A stretch of 64,000 nucleotides of DNA from Paracoccus halophilus (GTDB lineage: Bacteria; Pseudomonadota; Alphaproteobacteria; Rhodobacterales; Rhodobacteraceae): contig NZ_JRKN01000012.1 in assembly GCF_000763905.1 (NCBI RefSeq), positions 29,283 through 93,282 of the forward strand, written 5' to 3'. The notes below the pieces were generated by a model. It worked only from the letters and a program-made list of their open reading frames with translations. It was not told the DNA's origin and searched no databases. This document shows, one piece after another, positions 36,824 to 44,999 of the stretch (positions are counted from its first letter, which is position 1; every line of letters begins with the position of its first letter). A program made the position numbers and the translations under genes.

Positions 36824-37146
36824 GGGGCGTCCTCGCGCGACGGACGGAAAGGGGAAAGGCAGCTCCCTCATCCTGCGCCTAACACGGCCGGGTTGGAATG
36901 GGAAAGCCCCCCGCGATTACGCCGTGGCGCCGCACCGCCCGTTATGAGTGGTGCCATCGGTCGGCCCTGCATGCTGCGGACGGTCCCGCTCATAAGCCCG
37001 GTGGCGCATTTCTGCCGCAATGCCTTCGGCCACTTGCCTGCCGGCAAGGTCCGCGCCACCGCCCTGAAGATCCCGATGCGCGGGAAGAGCATCCGCTGCC
37101 GATCGTCGCGCGGCGCGGATGAGCAACAGATTGGCGCAGTTCAGGC
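36824..37146. other. intergenic region between the nnrR-like gene and nfeD
   Basis: About 320 bases that should hold the regulator's promoter. It contains a perfect inverted repeat TTGCC-N4-GGCAA at 37034-37047, similar in shape to a Crp/Fnr site but not a match to the NnrR or FNR consensus and more than 200 bases from the start codon. A minus-strand frame of 74 codons shows no protein-like features. Nothing else was recognised. Confidence 0.4.
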
Positions 37147-37419
37147 CTAATTGTCGTTGATGTCCCGCGTCCAGACCTTCATCTCGCCCTTGTTGGTACC
37201 GAAGATGCGGCGCAGCGCAAGCCAGATCAGCCCGGTCAGAACCGCCGTCGCGACCAGCGCCATGGGCAGCCCGGCCGGCCACAGGCCCAGAAGCAACGCG
37301 CCCCCCATCAACAGCACCGCAAGGGCGAAACCCAGGAAGAACCAGCCCGGCATGGCCAGTTCCAGCGCCGCCAGGATCAGCGCCAGGATGACCCAGATCC
37401 AGCCATTGGCCCAGATCAT
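37147..37419 (-). CDS. short NfeD-like membrane protein
   Basis: 90-aa protein with two to three membrane helices (WIWVILALILAALELAMPGW, ALAVLLMGGALLLGLWP, LVATAVLTGLIWLALRR) and a short hydrophilic end, matching the small NfeD1b type that lacks both the protease and the OB-fold domains. It overlaps by four bases the stomatin-like gene, its standard partner; together they form membrane microdomain-type complexes. Confidence 0.87.
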   Translation of the reverse strand: MIWANGWIWVILALILAALELAMPGWFFLGFALAVLLMGGALLLGLWPAGLPMALVATAVLTGLIWLALRRIFGTNKGEMKVWTRDINDN

Positions 37420-38303
37420 TTCGCCCCCCTGAACAGCTTGAACGCATCGCCAAAGGCCTCGACCGCCGAGGCCGGCAGGACGATCATCTGCTTGCCCTGC
37501 CCCTTGCCGACATCGTTGAGCACCTCGACCTGTCGCATGGCGACCTGATACTGCGCCGCCTCGATCCCGCCTTCGCGGATGGCGGTGGCGATGGCGCTGG
37601 TGGCATAGGCCTCGGCATCCGCCAGCAAACGCTTGGCCTTGGCCTGCTGTTCGGCGGCGTAAAGATCGCCGTCGGCGGCCAGTTCGACCGCGCGGCGCTT
37701 GCCCTCGGCCTCGGTCACCTGGGCGCGGCGGGCGCGTTCGGCATTGAGCTGTTGCAGCATGGCCGCGCGGGTCGCCTGATCCAGATTGACATCCAGAATC
37801 TCGGCCCGCGTCACCTCGATCCCCCAGTCATCGACGATATTGGCCAGCGCATCGCGGATACGCTCGATCAATTGTGCGCGATTCGACTGGACCTGATCCA
37901 GCTCCATCGCGCCGATTTCCGAACGCACGATGCCGGCCACCGTGGTGGCGATCGCCGCATCCACGTCGCGGATGCGGTAGACGGTCTTTTCCGGCTCGAT
38001 AATGCGGTAGAAGACGCTGGTTTCCACCTGCACCAGCACGTTATCGGCGGTGATCGCATCCTGGCTGGCGGTCGGCAGCTGCCTTTCCAGCACGGAAATC
38101 CTGTGCGCGACCCGGTCCAGAAAGGGCATGATGAAATTGATCCCCGGCCCAAGCACCGAGCGCAGCCGGCCGAACCGCTCGACCACGTATTTTTCCGATT
38201 GCGGCACGATCCGCACCGCCGAGGTGACCGCGAAGAAGATCACCACCGCCAGAACGATCAGCGCGATGTTCTGGCTCAGCGGTTCGAGAAACGATGCGGG
38301 CAT
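37416..38303 (-). CDS. SPFH/band 7 protein (QmcA/stomatin-like)
   Basis: 295-aa membrane-anchored protein: N-terminal helix (about 10-30, IALIVLAVVIFFAVTSAVRI), SPFH domain (about 30-200; VERFGRLRSVLGPGINFIMPF) and a long Ala/Glu/Arg-rich coiled coil (about 190-260). Such proteins form large oligomeric rings and act with membrane proteases. It is coupled to the small NfeD gene by an ATGA overlap. The alternatives HflK and HflC are less likely because those occur as a pair. Confidence 0.92.
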   Translation of the reverse strand: MPASFLEPLSQNIALIVLAVVIFFAVTSAVRIVPQSEKYVVERFGRLRSVLGPGINFIMPFLDRVAHRISVLERQLPTASQDAITADNVLVQVETSVFYRIIEPEKTVYRIRDVDAAIATTVAGIVRSEIGAMELDQVQSNRAQLIERIRDALANIVDDWGIEVTRAEILDVNLDQATRAAMLQQLNAERARRAQVTEAEGKRRAVELAADGDLYAAEQQAKAKRLLADAEAYATSAIATAIREGGIEAAQYQVAMRQVEVLNDVGKGQGKQMIVLPASAVEAFGDAFKLFRGAK

Positions 38304-38321
38304 GAAATATCCTTTCGCCGA

Positions 38322-39185
38322 TCACTCTGCCGCGATGGCCGAATCACAGGCATCGGGGCGCAGATCCGCCAGCCTCGCGACAATCCGGCCAAAGCGCTGC
38401 GCAAAAACCCCGAAATCGGCGCGTGGCTGGACCAGCGTCTCGTTCATGTAGAGCGAACGGTCCATCTCCAGTTGCACGACATGCACGTTGCGGCGCGGGC
38501 GGCCGTAATGTGCGGTGATATAGGCGCCGGAAAACGGTGAATTCCGGCGCAGGCGGAAACCCTCGGCCGTCACCGCCTCGGCCACGCCGGCGCTGATCTG
38601 GCGCGCGGCGGAAACCCCGTTGCGATCGCCCAGCACGAAATCCGGGCGCGGGCGCGGCAGATGGGCCAGCGCATCGCGCGGCATCGAATGCATGTCGATC
38701 AGAATGGCGCCGCCGAAACGCTCCACCGCCTCGTCGATCAGCGCGGAAAGCGCATCGTGATAGGGTCGCCACAGCCGGTCGATGCGCTGCTGCGCCTCGG
38801 CCCTGGGGATGGGCCGGTCGTGAATCGGCCGCCCCTGCGAGACGACACGGGGAATCACCCCCAGCCCGGCCATGATTCGCGGGCTGAGCGCGGCGGGCGC
38901 GACGCCCGAGACCACCAGCGGATCGATTTCCTCGGGCCCGCGGTTCAGATCCACGACGCTGCGCGGCACCCGCGCCGTCATCAGCACCGCGCCGTGATCC
39001 AGCGCCGGGGCGATCAGCCGGTCCACGAAAGCATCCTCGGACGAGCGCAGGAGCAGCGGATCCAGCCGCGATTCGACCAGGAACCAGTCGGGATAGTGGC
39101 AACCGGAATGCGGCGACGCAAAGATCACGCCGCCCCGCCATTCGCTGGGCCTGCTCAGATCGAACGTCTGCTGTTCCAGGGTCAT
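38322..39185 (-). CDS. N-formylglutamate amidohydrolase family protein
   Basis: 287-aa zinc hydrolase of the HutG2/FGase type, which removes formyl groups from N-formylglutamate or related amino acids. Motifs include FASPHSGCHYPDWF near the N-terminus, SSEDAFVDRL, VDLNRGPEEIDP, GRPIHDRPIP and ILIDMHSMP. No histidine degradation genes are adjacent, so the substrate may be another N-formyl compound. Independent transcription is likely: 18 nt separates it from the stomatin gene start on the same strand, so co-transcription is also possible. Confidence 0.88.
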   Translation of the reverse strand: MTLEQQTFDLSRPSEWRGGVIFASPHSGCHYPDWFLVESRLDPLLLRSSEDAFVDRLIAPALDHGAVLMTARVPRSVVDLNRGPEEIDPLVVSGVAPAALSPRIMAGLGVIPRVVSQGRPIHDRPIPRAEAQQRIDRLWRPYHDALSALIDEAVERFGGAILIDMHSMPRDALAHLPRPRPDFVLGDRNGVSAARQISAGVAEAVTAEGFRLRRNSPFSGAYITAHYGRPRRNVHVVQLEMDRSLYMNETLVQPRADFGVFAQRFGRIVARLADLRPDACDSAIAAE

Positions 39186-39277
39186 TGCGCGCTCCGCCGG
39201 CGTCTGCCCCTCGCATGATAAGGCAAAAGGATTTATAAACCATCACCACGCGACGCCAAGAGCTGTCGAATGAGGGC

Positions 39278-39306
39278 TTGAAACCCCGATCCGGGGTCGA
39301 TATAGA
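39278..39306 (+). promoter_or_regulatory. sigma-70 promoter of the tRNA-Val gene
   Basis: TTGAAA (39278-39283), 17-nt spacer, TATAGA (39301-39306), 51 bases before the mature tRNA 5' end. It is one of the best promoter matches in the window. The spacer contains a small CCCCG/CGGGG palindrome. Confidence 0.78.
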
Positions 39307-39357
39307 CACGCGCACCACGGGGCTCTGATGGCTTTTGTCGCCAGAATCACCGGGAAG

Positions 39358-39432
39358 GGGCGGTTAGCTCAGCGGTAGAGCACTACGTTGACATCGTAGT
39401 GGCCACTGGTTCGATCCCAGTACCGCCCACCA
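39358..39432 (+). tRNA. tRNA-Val (anticodon GAC)
   Basis: 75-nt cloverleaf: acceptor stem GGGCGGT/ACCGCCC, D arm with AGCTCAGCGGTAGAGC, anticodon stem CTACG/CGTAG with loop TTGACAT (anticodon GAC, decodes GUC/GUU), T arm with GGTTCGATCCC, discriminator A and an encoded CCA (39430-39432). Five Ts follow at once. Confidence 0.97.
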
Positions 39433-39440
39433 TTTTTCGC

Positions 39441-39462
39441 GCCCCCGGCGTCAACCGGGGGC
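39441..39462 (+). terminator. hairpin after tRNA-Val
   Basis: Perfect 8-bp stem (39441-39448 with 39455-39462) and a 6-nt loop, followed by ATTT. It lies between the tRNA and rpmJ and probably ends or attenuates the tRNA transcript. The tail is poor in T. Confidence 0.55.
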
Positions 39463-39512
39463 ATTTCAGTTCCAAGGCGCGACTTGCGATGCGCCGCGAT
39501 AGGAGAAGACCG

Positions 39513-39638
39513 ATGAAGGTTCGCAATTCGCTTCGCTCGCTCAAGAGCCGCCACCGCGATTGCCAGATCGTGCGCCGCAAGGGCCGCATCTACGTCATCA
39601 ACAAGACGAACCCGCGCTTCAAGGCCCGTCAGGGCTGA
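39513..39638 (+). CDS. rpmJ: 50S ribosomal protein L36 (bL36)
   Basis: 41-aa basic protein of the large ribosomal subunit, [20 protein letters not shown] at the start and [12 protein letters not shown] at the end. It is the longer alternative form without the four zinc-binding cysteines/histidine of the 37-38 aa form. AGGAGA lies before the ATG. It sits alone behind tRNA-Val, as is usual in alphaproteobacteria, and is followed by a strong terminator. Confidence 0.97.
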   Translation: MKVRNSLRSLKSRHRDCQIVRRKGRIYVINKTNPRFKARQG

Positions 39639-39665
39639 GGCGCCGCGCCTGTGACGCAAGGAATG

Positions 39666-39687
39666 CGCCCGCAGTGCGGGCGTTTTT
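39666..39687 (+). terminator. rho-independent terminator after rpmJ
   Basis: Perfect 7-bp stem (39666-39672 with 39676-39682), AGT loop and TTTTT (39683-39687). It begins 27 bases after the rpmJ stop and can also meet transcripts from the convergent caspase-fold gene. Confidence 0.92.
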
Positions 39688-39714
39688 CGTTTTCGCCGGC
39701 CGGCTGGCCGCGTG

Positions 39715-41493
39715 TCAGGGCCGGGGCGTTTCGCTGAGCAGCCGGGTCACGGTTTCCTGCGTGACATGCCCGGTCACGCGCAGGTTGCGGGTCGCCTGAT
39801 AACGGCGCAGCGCCGCACGGGTCTCATCGGTGAATTCGCCATCGACCGGGCCGGTGCGCAGCCCGGCGGCGATCAGCCTTTCCTCGATCATCCTTCGGGT
39901 CGCGGAATCGAGCCCGAGGCCGGCCTCTTCCCGGCGCGCGGCCTCGGTTCCGGCGCGCAGGGTCTGCAGGCGCGCGCGGGCCTGGCTCGCGCGGCGGCCC
40001 TGCGGATAGCGCTCAAGATAGGTTTCATAGGCCGCGGCCGAACCCTGACGGCGCGCCCAACGCCATGTCGCCTCATCCTCTTGCGGGCGGTCCTGAGGCC
40101 CCGGATCGGTTCGTCCTTCGAGCATGTCGCGGGCGGTTTCGGCATGCATGCCATAGGGATAGCGGCGCAGATAGACGCGCAGCCCCTCGGGGTCGCCGGT
40201 GGCGCCGGTCTGGCGCCAGAAGGCGCTGTCGCGGCTGCCATTGTCGCCATCCAGATAGGCGACCTGCCGGTTGATCAGCCGCCATTGCCCCGGGCTGAGA
40301 TAGCCGGTCGGCGCTTCCCCGTTGGCGCGCTGCCACGCGGCGATCGCCGCCCGGCTGCGCTGCCCGAAGATGCCATCCGCCGCGCCGCTGTCAAAGCCCA
40401 GCCGCGACAGGCGGCGCTGAACGGCGGCGCGCTTGCCATTGTCCAGCCGCATCGCCTGCTCGACGCGCTCCTCGGGGGTAAGCTTCTGGCGGGGCTCGCG
40501 TACCTGTCCGGGTGGCGCGAGCGGCACCACCGGCAGCAGGCTCGCGCCACCCTCGATCCGCTCGGTCGCCTGCGCGGCATAGCGGCCCGCGGGAAAGGCA
40601 TGCAGATAGGACATATAGGCCGCGAGGCTGTTCGCCGCCTGCGCGACGGCCCAGGCCTCGGCATCGGCATCGCTTTGCGCGCTGGCATCATGGCCGCGGC
40701 GCGCCAGTCTTTCCCGCGCCGCGGCCGCGAAGATACCGCGCGGAAAACGCAGCAGATATTCGGTATAGGCGGCCGGGCTGTTGGTCTGCGCGGCCTGCGC
40801 CCAGGCCGCGCGATCGGCCGCCATCGGATCCTCGGGCCGCGACGAGGCGCCCTGCCGGCCAAGCACGAGATCGCGCGCGCTGCCCGGCAAGAGCAACAGC
40901 GCCGGGTCCATCGCCGCCGCCTGTTCGGTCGAGTTGCCGCGCAACAGCCCGGCCAGGGCTTGCGCGGCAAGCTCGGGCGTTCCGCAGATCACCGCCATGC
41001 CGGTCGGCACCGCGATGGTACCGATGCCGCTCTCAAGCCCGTCGCGACGCGGCATCTGCTGGCCATCGGTTCCCAGGATCAGGATCGATCCCGGCTGCCC
41101 GCCGACCATCAGCCGCAGCACCAGCGACAGGGGCACGCCTTGCAGATCCGCGGTGATCCGGTCCGGCTCCTGCGCATCGGTTCCCATGAACCATGTTTCG
41201 CCGCTGTCATGCAGGAAACGGCCGTTCAGAACGACAATGCGCGCGCCCGGGGCAGGATCGTTTCCGGCCAGCGCGGTCAGCCTGTCGCGCAGTTCGGCGG
41301 CATCCAGATCGACACCATCCGCGGTCCGGAATCCGGCCTGACGCAACGCTTCGGCCAGCGCCGCGGTATCAGAGCCGGCAAGGTCGGGCGCATTGCGATA
41401 ATCCGCGTTGCCGATCACCACGGCGCGCTTTTCCGCGCAGACCGGAACCGGGCCCAGCAGAACCGCCAGCAGGATCAGGACAAGTCGCACCAT
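39715..41493 (-). CDS. caspase-fold protein with two peptidoglycan-binding domains, catalytic motifs missing
   Basis: 592-aa exported protein: signal peptide (residues 1-20), a caspase/metacaspase p20-like domain (about 21-250; KRAVVIGNADYRNAPDLAGS, DTAALAEALRQAGF), alpha-helical repeats with AAYxxYL-RFPxG units (about 270-345 and 430-520), and two PG_binding_1 domains (about 345-400, VQRRLSRLGFDSGAADGIFG; about 530-590, GPVDGEFTDETRAALRRYQ). The usual GHG histidine site reads LNGRFLH (89-95) and the usual DAC cysteine site reads LGTDGQ (140-145), so proteolysis is not expected. It probably serves as a periplasmic, cell-wall-bound scaffold. The start is the ATG before the signal peptide. Confidence 0.82.
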   Translation of the reverse strand: MVRLVLILLAVLLGPVPVCAEKRAVVIGNADYRNAPDLAGSDTAALAEALRQAGFRTADGVDLDAAELRDRLTALAGNDPAPGARIVVLNGRFLHDSGETWFMGTDAQEPDRITADLQGVPLSLVLRLMVGGQPGSILILGTDGQQMPRRDGLESGIGTIAVPTGMAVICGTPELAAQALAGLLRGNSTEQAAAMDPALLLLPGSARDLVLGRQGASSRPEDPMAADRAAWAQAAQTNSPAAYTEYLLRFPRGIFAAAARERLARRGHDASAQSDADAEAWAVAQAANSLAAYMSYLHAFPAGRYAAQATERIEGGASLLPVVPLAPPGQVREPRQKLTPEERVEQAMRLDNGKRAAVQRRLSRLGFDSGAADGIFGQRSRAAIAAWQRANGEAPTGYLSPGQWRLINRQVAYLDGDNGSRDSAFWRQTGATGDPEGLRVYLRRYPYGMHAETARDMLEGRTDPGPQDRPQEDEATWRWARRQGSAAAYETYLERYPQGRRASQARARLQTLRAGTEAARREEAGLGLDSATRRMIEERLIAAGLRTGPVDGEFTDETRAALRRYQATRNLRVTGHVTQETVTRLLSETPRP

Positions 41494-41583
41494 GAATTCA
41501 CTGATTCCCAAAGCCGGCCGGATGATCCCGACCCTAAACGCGGCACCCGGCGACCGCCATGCCCGATCCGGCGTGCCCGCAGG

Positions 41584-41612
41584 ATCTAGGTGCCGTCCTT
41601 GACAGGGTCCAA
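41584..41612 (-). promoter_or_regulatory. candidate promoter of the caspase-fold gene
   Basis: On the minus strand TTGGAC (41607-41612), 17-nt spacer, CTAGAT (41584-41589), giving a leader of about 85 bases before the ATG at 41493. The rest of the 338-base gap 41494-41831 shows a TTGACA at 41599-41604 on the plus strand without a matching -10 box, and no further genes. Confidence 0.45.
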
Positions 41613-41831
41613 TAATGCTGGGCCGGGTTTTTTCCGTCAACGCATCTGTGTTCGGCGCGCCGTGACTTTGCGGCCGGCCCGATTCGGCAGCGGTGCCGGA
41701 AAGGCTTGCGGCAGGCGCGATGGCGGGTATCTTTTCCTGCGCGCTACGCCTGACCAAGCAGGACCGCCAGGCGCTCCCACGACCAGCCGGGCGGCAAATC
41801 CCTTGCCGCCCCCTTCACCAGAAAGAACGCC

Positions 41832-42266
41832 ATGCCCAAGGTCTATATCCTGAACGGTCCCAACCTGAACCTGCTGGGCCAGCGCCAGCCGGAAATATAC
41901 GGCAGCACGACGCTGGCCGATATCGAGGCCCGCTGCCGCGAACTGGGGCGCGAGCTTGGGGTCGAGATCGGCTTTTTCCAGTCCAATCACGAAGGCCAGA
42001 TCATCGACACCATCCACGAGGCACGGCATCAGGCGCAGGCGATCATCATCAACCCAGCCGCCTTTACCCATACATCGGTCGCGATCCTGGATGCGCTGAA
42101 CGCCTTTGACGGTCCGGTGCTGGAGGTGCATATCTCGAACGTGCACAAGCGCGAGGGCTTTCGCCACCATTCCTATGTCAGCCTGCGGGCCGATGGCGTG
42201 ATCGCCGGTTTCGGAACCCATGGCTACGCGCTGGCCCTGCGCCACGCGGCCAGCATGATCCTGTGA
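41832..42266 (+). CDS. aroQ: type II 3-dehydroquinate dehydratase
   Basis: Third step of the shikimate pathway, dodecameric and cytosolic; 144 aa as usual. Motifs: [19 protein letters not shown] with the catalytic Tyr, [26 protein letters not shown] and [16 protein letters not shown] with the catalytic His. It is divergent from the caspase-fold gene and followed by a hairpin. AGAAAGAACGCC upstream is a weak ribosome site. Confidence 0.97.
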   Translation: MPKVYILNGPNLNLLGQRQPEIYGSTTLADIEARCRELGRELGVEIGFFQSNHEGQIIDTIHEARHQAQAIIINPAAFTHTSVAILDALNAFDGPVLEVHISNVHKREGFRHHSYVSLRADGVIAGFGTHGYALALRHAASMIL

Positions 42267-42289
42267 CGGGCGGATGCGGATCAGGCAAT

Positions 42290-42318
42290 GCCGCCGCTTC
42301 GATGGCGAAAGCGGCGGC
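42290..42318 (+). terminator. hairpin after aroQ
   Basis: Ten-base-pair stem (42290-42299 with 42309-42318) with a 9-nt loop, starting 24 bases after the aroQ stop. No T-run follows, so it may act as an RNA end stabiliser or a weak terminator. Confidence 0.5.
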
Positions 42319-42425
42319 ACGCATGGGCGGATCGGAAGCGGCGGCGATCCCTGACCGGGAGGATCACAAGCCGCGAGCGACGGAATCCGGTCCGCCGGGG
42401 AAAGGCAAGGAAACCTGCCGCGGCC

Positions 42426-42695
42426 TCAGCCGGCGATCGGCCGGGGACGCAAGCTTGGATGATTCCGGCGACGGGCGCGCCGGAACCCTGTCGACCCGGC
42501 CAGGAGCGAGTCGATCAGATCGACGGTCACGACGCGGCTCAAGCCCAAACCCGCGCCAAGACCGATTTCATTCACCAAAGAAGAGACGCGAATATTGCCG
42601 CGCAGCACCCGGATCGGGTCCGGCAGGGGCAGCGCATGTTCGTCAATTGTGGATCGCTTGCCCCTGCCGGTCACCATGCTGGAACTCGTTACCAT
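42426..42695 (-). CDS. small protein of unknown function
   Basis: 89-aa frame (MVTSSSMVTGRGKRSTIDEH start) with a basic C-terminus (RRARRRNHPSLRPRP) and a mildly hydrophobic middle. No family is recognised. Support comes from a GAGGTG ribosome site six bases before the ATG and its position in an otherwise empty stretch between aroQ and the HAD gene. It could be spurious. Confidence 0.4.
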   Translation of the reverse strand: MVTSSSMVTGRGKRSTIDEHALPLPDPIRVLRGNIRVSSLVNEIGLGAGLGLSRVVTVDLIDSLLAGSTGFRRARRRNHPSLRPRPIAG

Positions 42696-42854
42696 GATTA
42701 CACCTCGTAAACCGAACCACTGGCGCGAACCGTAACGGGAGGAAGGGGCCGCGCCATGGAATCACTATGCCATACCGCCTGTGATCAGGACGTGATTCCG
42801 GCATGACGCCGGTGTGAAAAATGCAAACGGGGCGCGGGCGCGCAGGGCCGCTTT

Positions 42855-43457
42855 TCAGAACAATCCGCGCTCGGTCAGTTCGCGGCCCAGTGCCTCGGCG
42901 CCGGTGAAATGGATCGCCTCCATGCCGACGGCGCGGGCGCCCTCGACATTGGCCGGGCTGTCGTCGATGAAGATGCAGTCCTGCGGCTGCAACCCGTTGC
43001 GGTCCATCAGCAGGCGATAGATGCCCGGCTCGGGCTTGAGCATGGCGACCTCGCCCGAGACGACGATATCCTCGAACACGCGCGCGAGCCGCGGATAGAG
43101 CTCGCGCGCCGCCGGAAAGGTCTCGGCCGCCCAGTTGGTGATCGCATATAGCGGCACGCCGCGCGCCAGCAGCGCCTCGAGGATTTCCCAGCTTCCGGGC
43201 ACCGGCCGGTCGATGGTCAGCGGGAACGCCGCCAGATAACCCTGCAGGTGACGCGCCTCATGGCCATGTTCGGCATGCGCCGCCGCCAGGCCTTCGGCAA
43301 AGCTGCGGCCGGCATCCTGTTCGCGGTTCCAGGCGGCAAAGCCGATCCGCGCCATCCAGTCCTCGGCCGCCTCGCGCGAGGTAAAGGCATCGGCGAATGC
43401 CAGCGCCGGGTCCCATTCGATGAGCACCGCGCCAAGATCGAAGATCACGTTTTTCAT
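42855..43457 (-). CDS. HAD superfamily phosphatase (YihX-like)
   Basis: 200-aa haloacid dehalogenase-like hydrolase with the nucleophile motif IFDLGAVLIEWDP (Asp6; the second position is Gly, as in YihX proteins), motif II YAITNW, a lysine in MLKPEPGIY and the acidic motif FIDDSPANVEGA. A helical cap occupies residues 15-95. Its ATG overlaps the stop of ridA, so the two form a unit divergent from the ABC transporter operon. The substrate, probably a small phosphorylated metabolite, is unknown. Confidence 0.88.
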   Translation of the reverse strand: MKNVIFDLGAVLIEWDPALAFADAFTSREAAEDWMARIGFAAWNREQDAGRSFAEGLAAAHAEHGHEARHLQGYLAAFPLTIDRPVPGSWEILEALLARGVPLYAITNWAAETFPAARELYPRLARVFEDIVVSGEVAMLKPEPGIYRLLMDRNGLQPQDCIFIDDSPANVEGARAVGMEAIHFTGAEALGRELTERGLF

Positions 43458-43849
43458 CAGGCCCTTTCCATCGCCGTCAATTCCACCTCGACCAGGAATT
43501 CCGGCCGGGTAAAGCCCGATACGATCACCAGCGTCGAGGCGGGCAGAACCTCGACCCCGGCCAGGAACGCGTCCCGCGCCGCCATATAATCGGCAAAATA
43601 TGCCCGATCGGTGACAAAGGCGTTCACCCGCAGCACGTCGCGCGCGGACAGGCCCGCCTCGGCCAGGATCGCGGCGCAATTGGCAAAGCATTGCCGCGCC
43701 TGCTCCAGCGCGCCCTCGGGCAGGCTGCCATCGGCGCGCAGGCCAAGCTGGCCCGAGGTCAGCACCAGCCGCCCCGCGCCGCGGGTCGCGACACCGTGCG
43801 AATAACGGCCAAAGGGCGCGGCGATGGACAAGGGGTTCAGGGCCTGCAT
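43457..43849 (-). CDS. RidA family (Rid subfamily) deaminase-like protein
   Basis: 130-aa YjgF/YER057c/UK114 trimer-forming protein. Rid proteins hydrolyse reactive enamine or imine intermediates or act as enol/imine hydrolases in nitrogen-heterocycle degradation. Visible blocks are GRYSHGVATRGAGRLVLTSG and VNAFVTDRAYFADYMAARD; Rid subgroups 1-7 are often found with pyrimidine and amine breakdown genes. Its start is 155 bases from that of the divergent ABC operon, with a palindrome between. Confidence 0.88.
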   Translation of the reverse strand: MQALNPLSIAAPFGRYSHGVATRGAGRLVLTSGQLGLRADGSLPEGALEQARQCFANCAAILAEAGLSARDVLRVNAFVTDRAYFADYMAARDAFLAGVEVLPASTLVIVSGFTRPEFLVEVELTAMERA

Positions 43850-43943
43850 GGCGGCGATCCTGATGCAGCCATCCGCGGTGGTCAAGACGGGCGATGCCCT
43901 CGCCCCGTCCGGCGACAAAAACTGCAGATTGCGAAAACCGGCG

Positions 43944-43958
43944 CATCGTTGCACGATG
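43944..43958. promoter_or_regulatory. operator-like palindrome between divergent operons
   Basis: Perfect inverted repeat CATCGT-TGC-ACGATG, flanked by similar direct repeats GCGAAAACCG (43931-43940) and CGCAAAACCG (43961-43970). It lies midway between ridA and the substrate-binding protein gene and is probably a regulator binding site, although no regulator gene is found nearby. Confidence 0.5.
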
Positions 43959-44004
43959 TCCGCAAAACCGACCGATGAGATCATCGCGCCAACAGGAGCT
44001 GCCC

Positions 44005-44997
44005 ATGAAACGCATATCGCTAGTCCCGGCCGTCGCGGCAATCAGCCTTGCCCCCGCGGCCATGGCCCAGGAAACGGCCGTGAAATTCGGCACCAACTGG
44101 GTCGCGCAGGGCGAGCATGGCGGCTATTATCAGGCGGTCGCGGACGGGTCCTACAAGGAATGCGGTCTTGACGTGACCATCGTGCCGGGCGGACCGCAGG
44201 TGAACAACCGCGCCATGATGCTGGCCGGCAAGATCGATTTCAACATGGCCGGCAACCTGCTTTCGACCTTCAACGCGGCGGCCGAGGGTGTGCCGGTGGT
44301 CGCCATCGCCGCCATGTTCCAGAAGGAACCGCAGGTCTTTCTGACCCATCCCGGCAAGGGCCAGACCTTCGAGGACCTGAAGAAGCTGAAAATCTATGTC
44401 AGCGACGAAGGTTTCGCGTCCTACTATCTGTGGATGAAATCCGCCCATGGCTTCACCGACGAGCAGCGCGAGGTCTATACCTTCAATATGGCGCCCTTTA
44501 TCGCCGACGAGAACAGCGCCATTCAGGGCTATGTCTCGTCCGAGCCGCTGATGGTCGAGCAGCAGGCCGGATGGACGCCCGACACGCTGTTGCTGGCGGA
44601 TGCCGGATACGGCACCTATTCCACCCTGATCGAGACCATGGCCGATACCATCGCCAACCGCCCCGAGGTGGTGCAGTGCTTTGTCGATGGCTCGATCAAG
44701 GGCTGGTACAACTATCTTTACGGCGATGCCAGCAAGGCGGATGCGCAGATCAAGCTCGACAACCCCGAAATCACCGACGAGATCCTGGCCTTCGGCCGCG
44801 AGCAGATGAAGGCTTACGGGATCGTCGATTCCGGCGACTCGCTGGAAAAGGGCATCGGCGTGATGACCCGCGAACATATCGACCAGTTCTTCAAGGACAT
44901 GGCCGAGGCCGGCGCGATCGCGCCCGACCTGGACTATTCCGCCGCCTATACGCTGGATTTCGTCGGCAAGGGCGTCGGCATGGAGCTGAAGAAATAA
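44005..44997 (+). CDS. NMT1/THI5-like ABC transporter substrate-binding protein
   Basis: 330-aa periplasmic binding protein with a signal peptide (MKRISLVPAVAAISLAPAAM) and the NMT1/THI5-like fold used for thiamine precursors, riboflavin, pyrimidines and alkanesulfonates (TNWVAQGEHGGYYQAVADG, IDFNMAGNLLSTFNAAAEGV). CAGGAGCTG precedes the ATG. It is not closely similar to ThiY at 58052 in the same window, so it should bind something else. It heads the operon running to 50678. Confidence 0.9.
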   Translation: MKRISLVPAVAAISLAPAAMAQETAVKFGTNWVAQGEHGGYYQAVADGSYKECGLDVTIVPGGPQVNNRAMMLAGKIDFNMAGNLLSTFNAAAEGVPVVAIAAMFQKEPQVFLTHPGKGQTFEDLKKLKIYVSDEGFASYYLWMKSAHGFTDEQREVYTFNMAPFIADENSAIQGYVSSEPLMVEQQAGWTPDTLLLADAGYGTYSTLIETMADTIANRPEVVQCFVDGSIKGWYNYLYGDASKADAQIKLDNPEITDEILAFGREQMKAYGIVDSGDSLEKGIGVMTREHIDQFFKDMAEAGAIAPDLDYSAAYTLDFVGKGVGMELKK

Positions 44998-44999
44998 GC

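Noticed and set aside
37034..37047. TTGCC-N4-GGCAA inverted repeat as a Crp/Fnr site for the nnrR-like gene
   Set aside because: It is a perfect palindrome but matches neither the NnrR nor the FNR half-site and lies over 200 bases from the start codon, so I list it only within the gap description.
43850..44004. A second TPP or other riboswitch before the first THI5-like binding protein gene
   Set aside because: The leader lacks CTGAGA, GAACCTGA and any other known aptamer core; only an operator-like palindrome is present.
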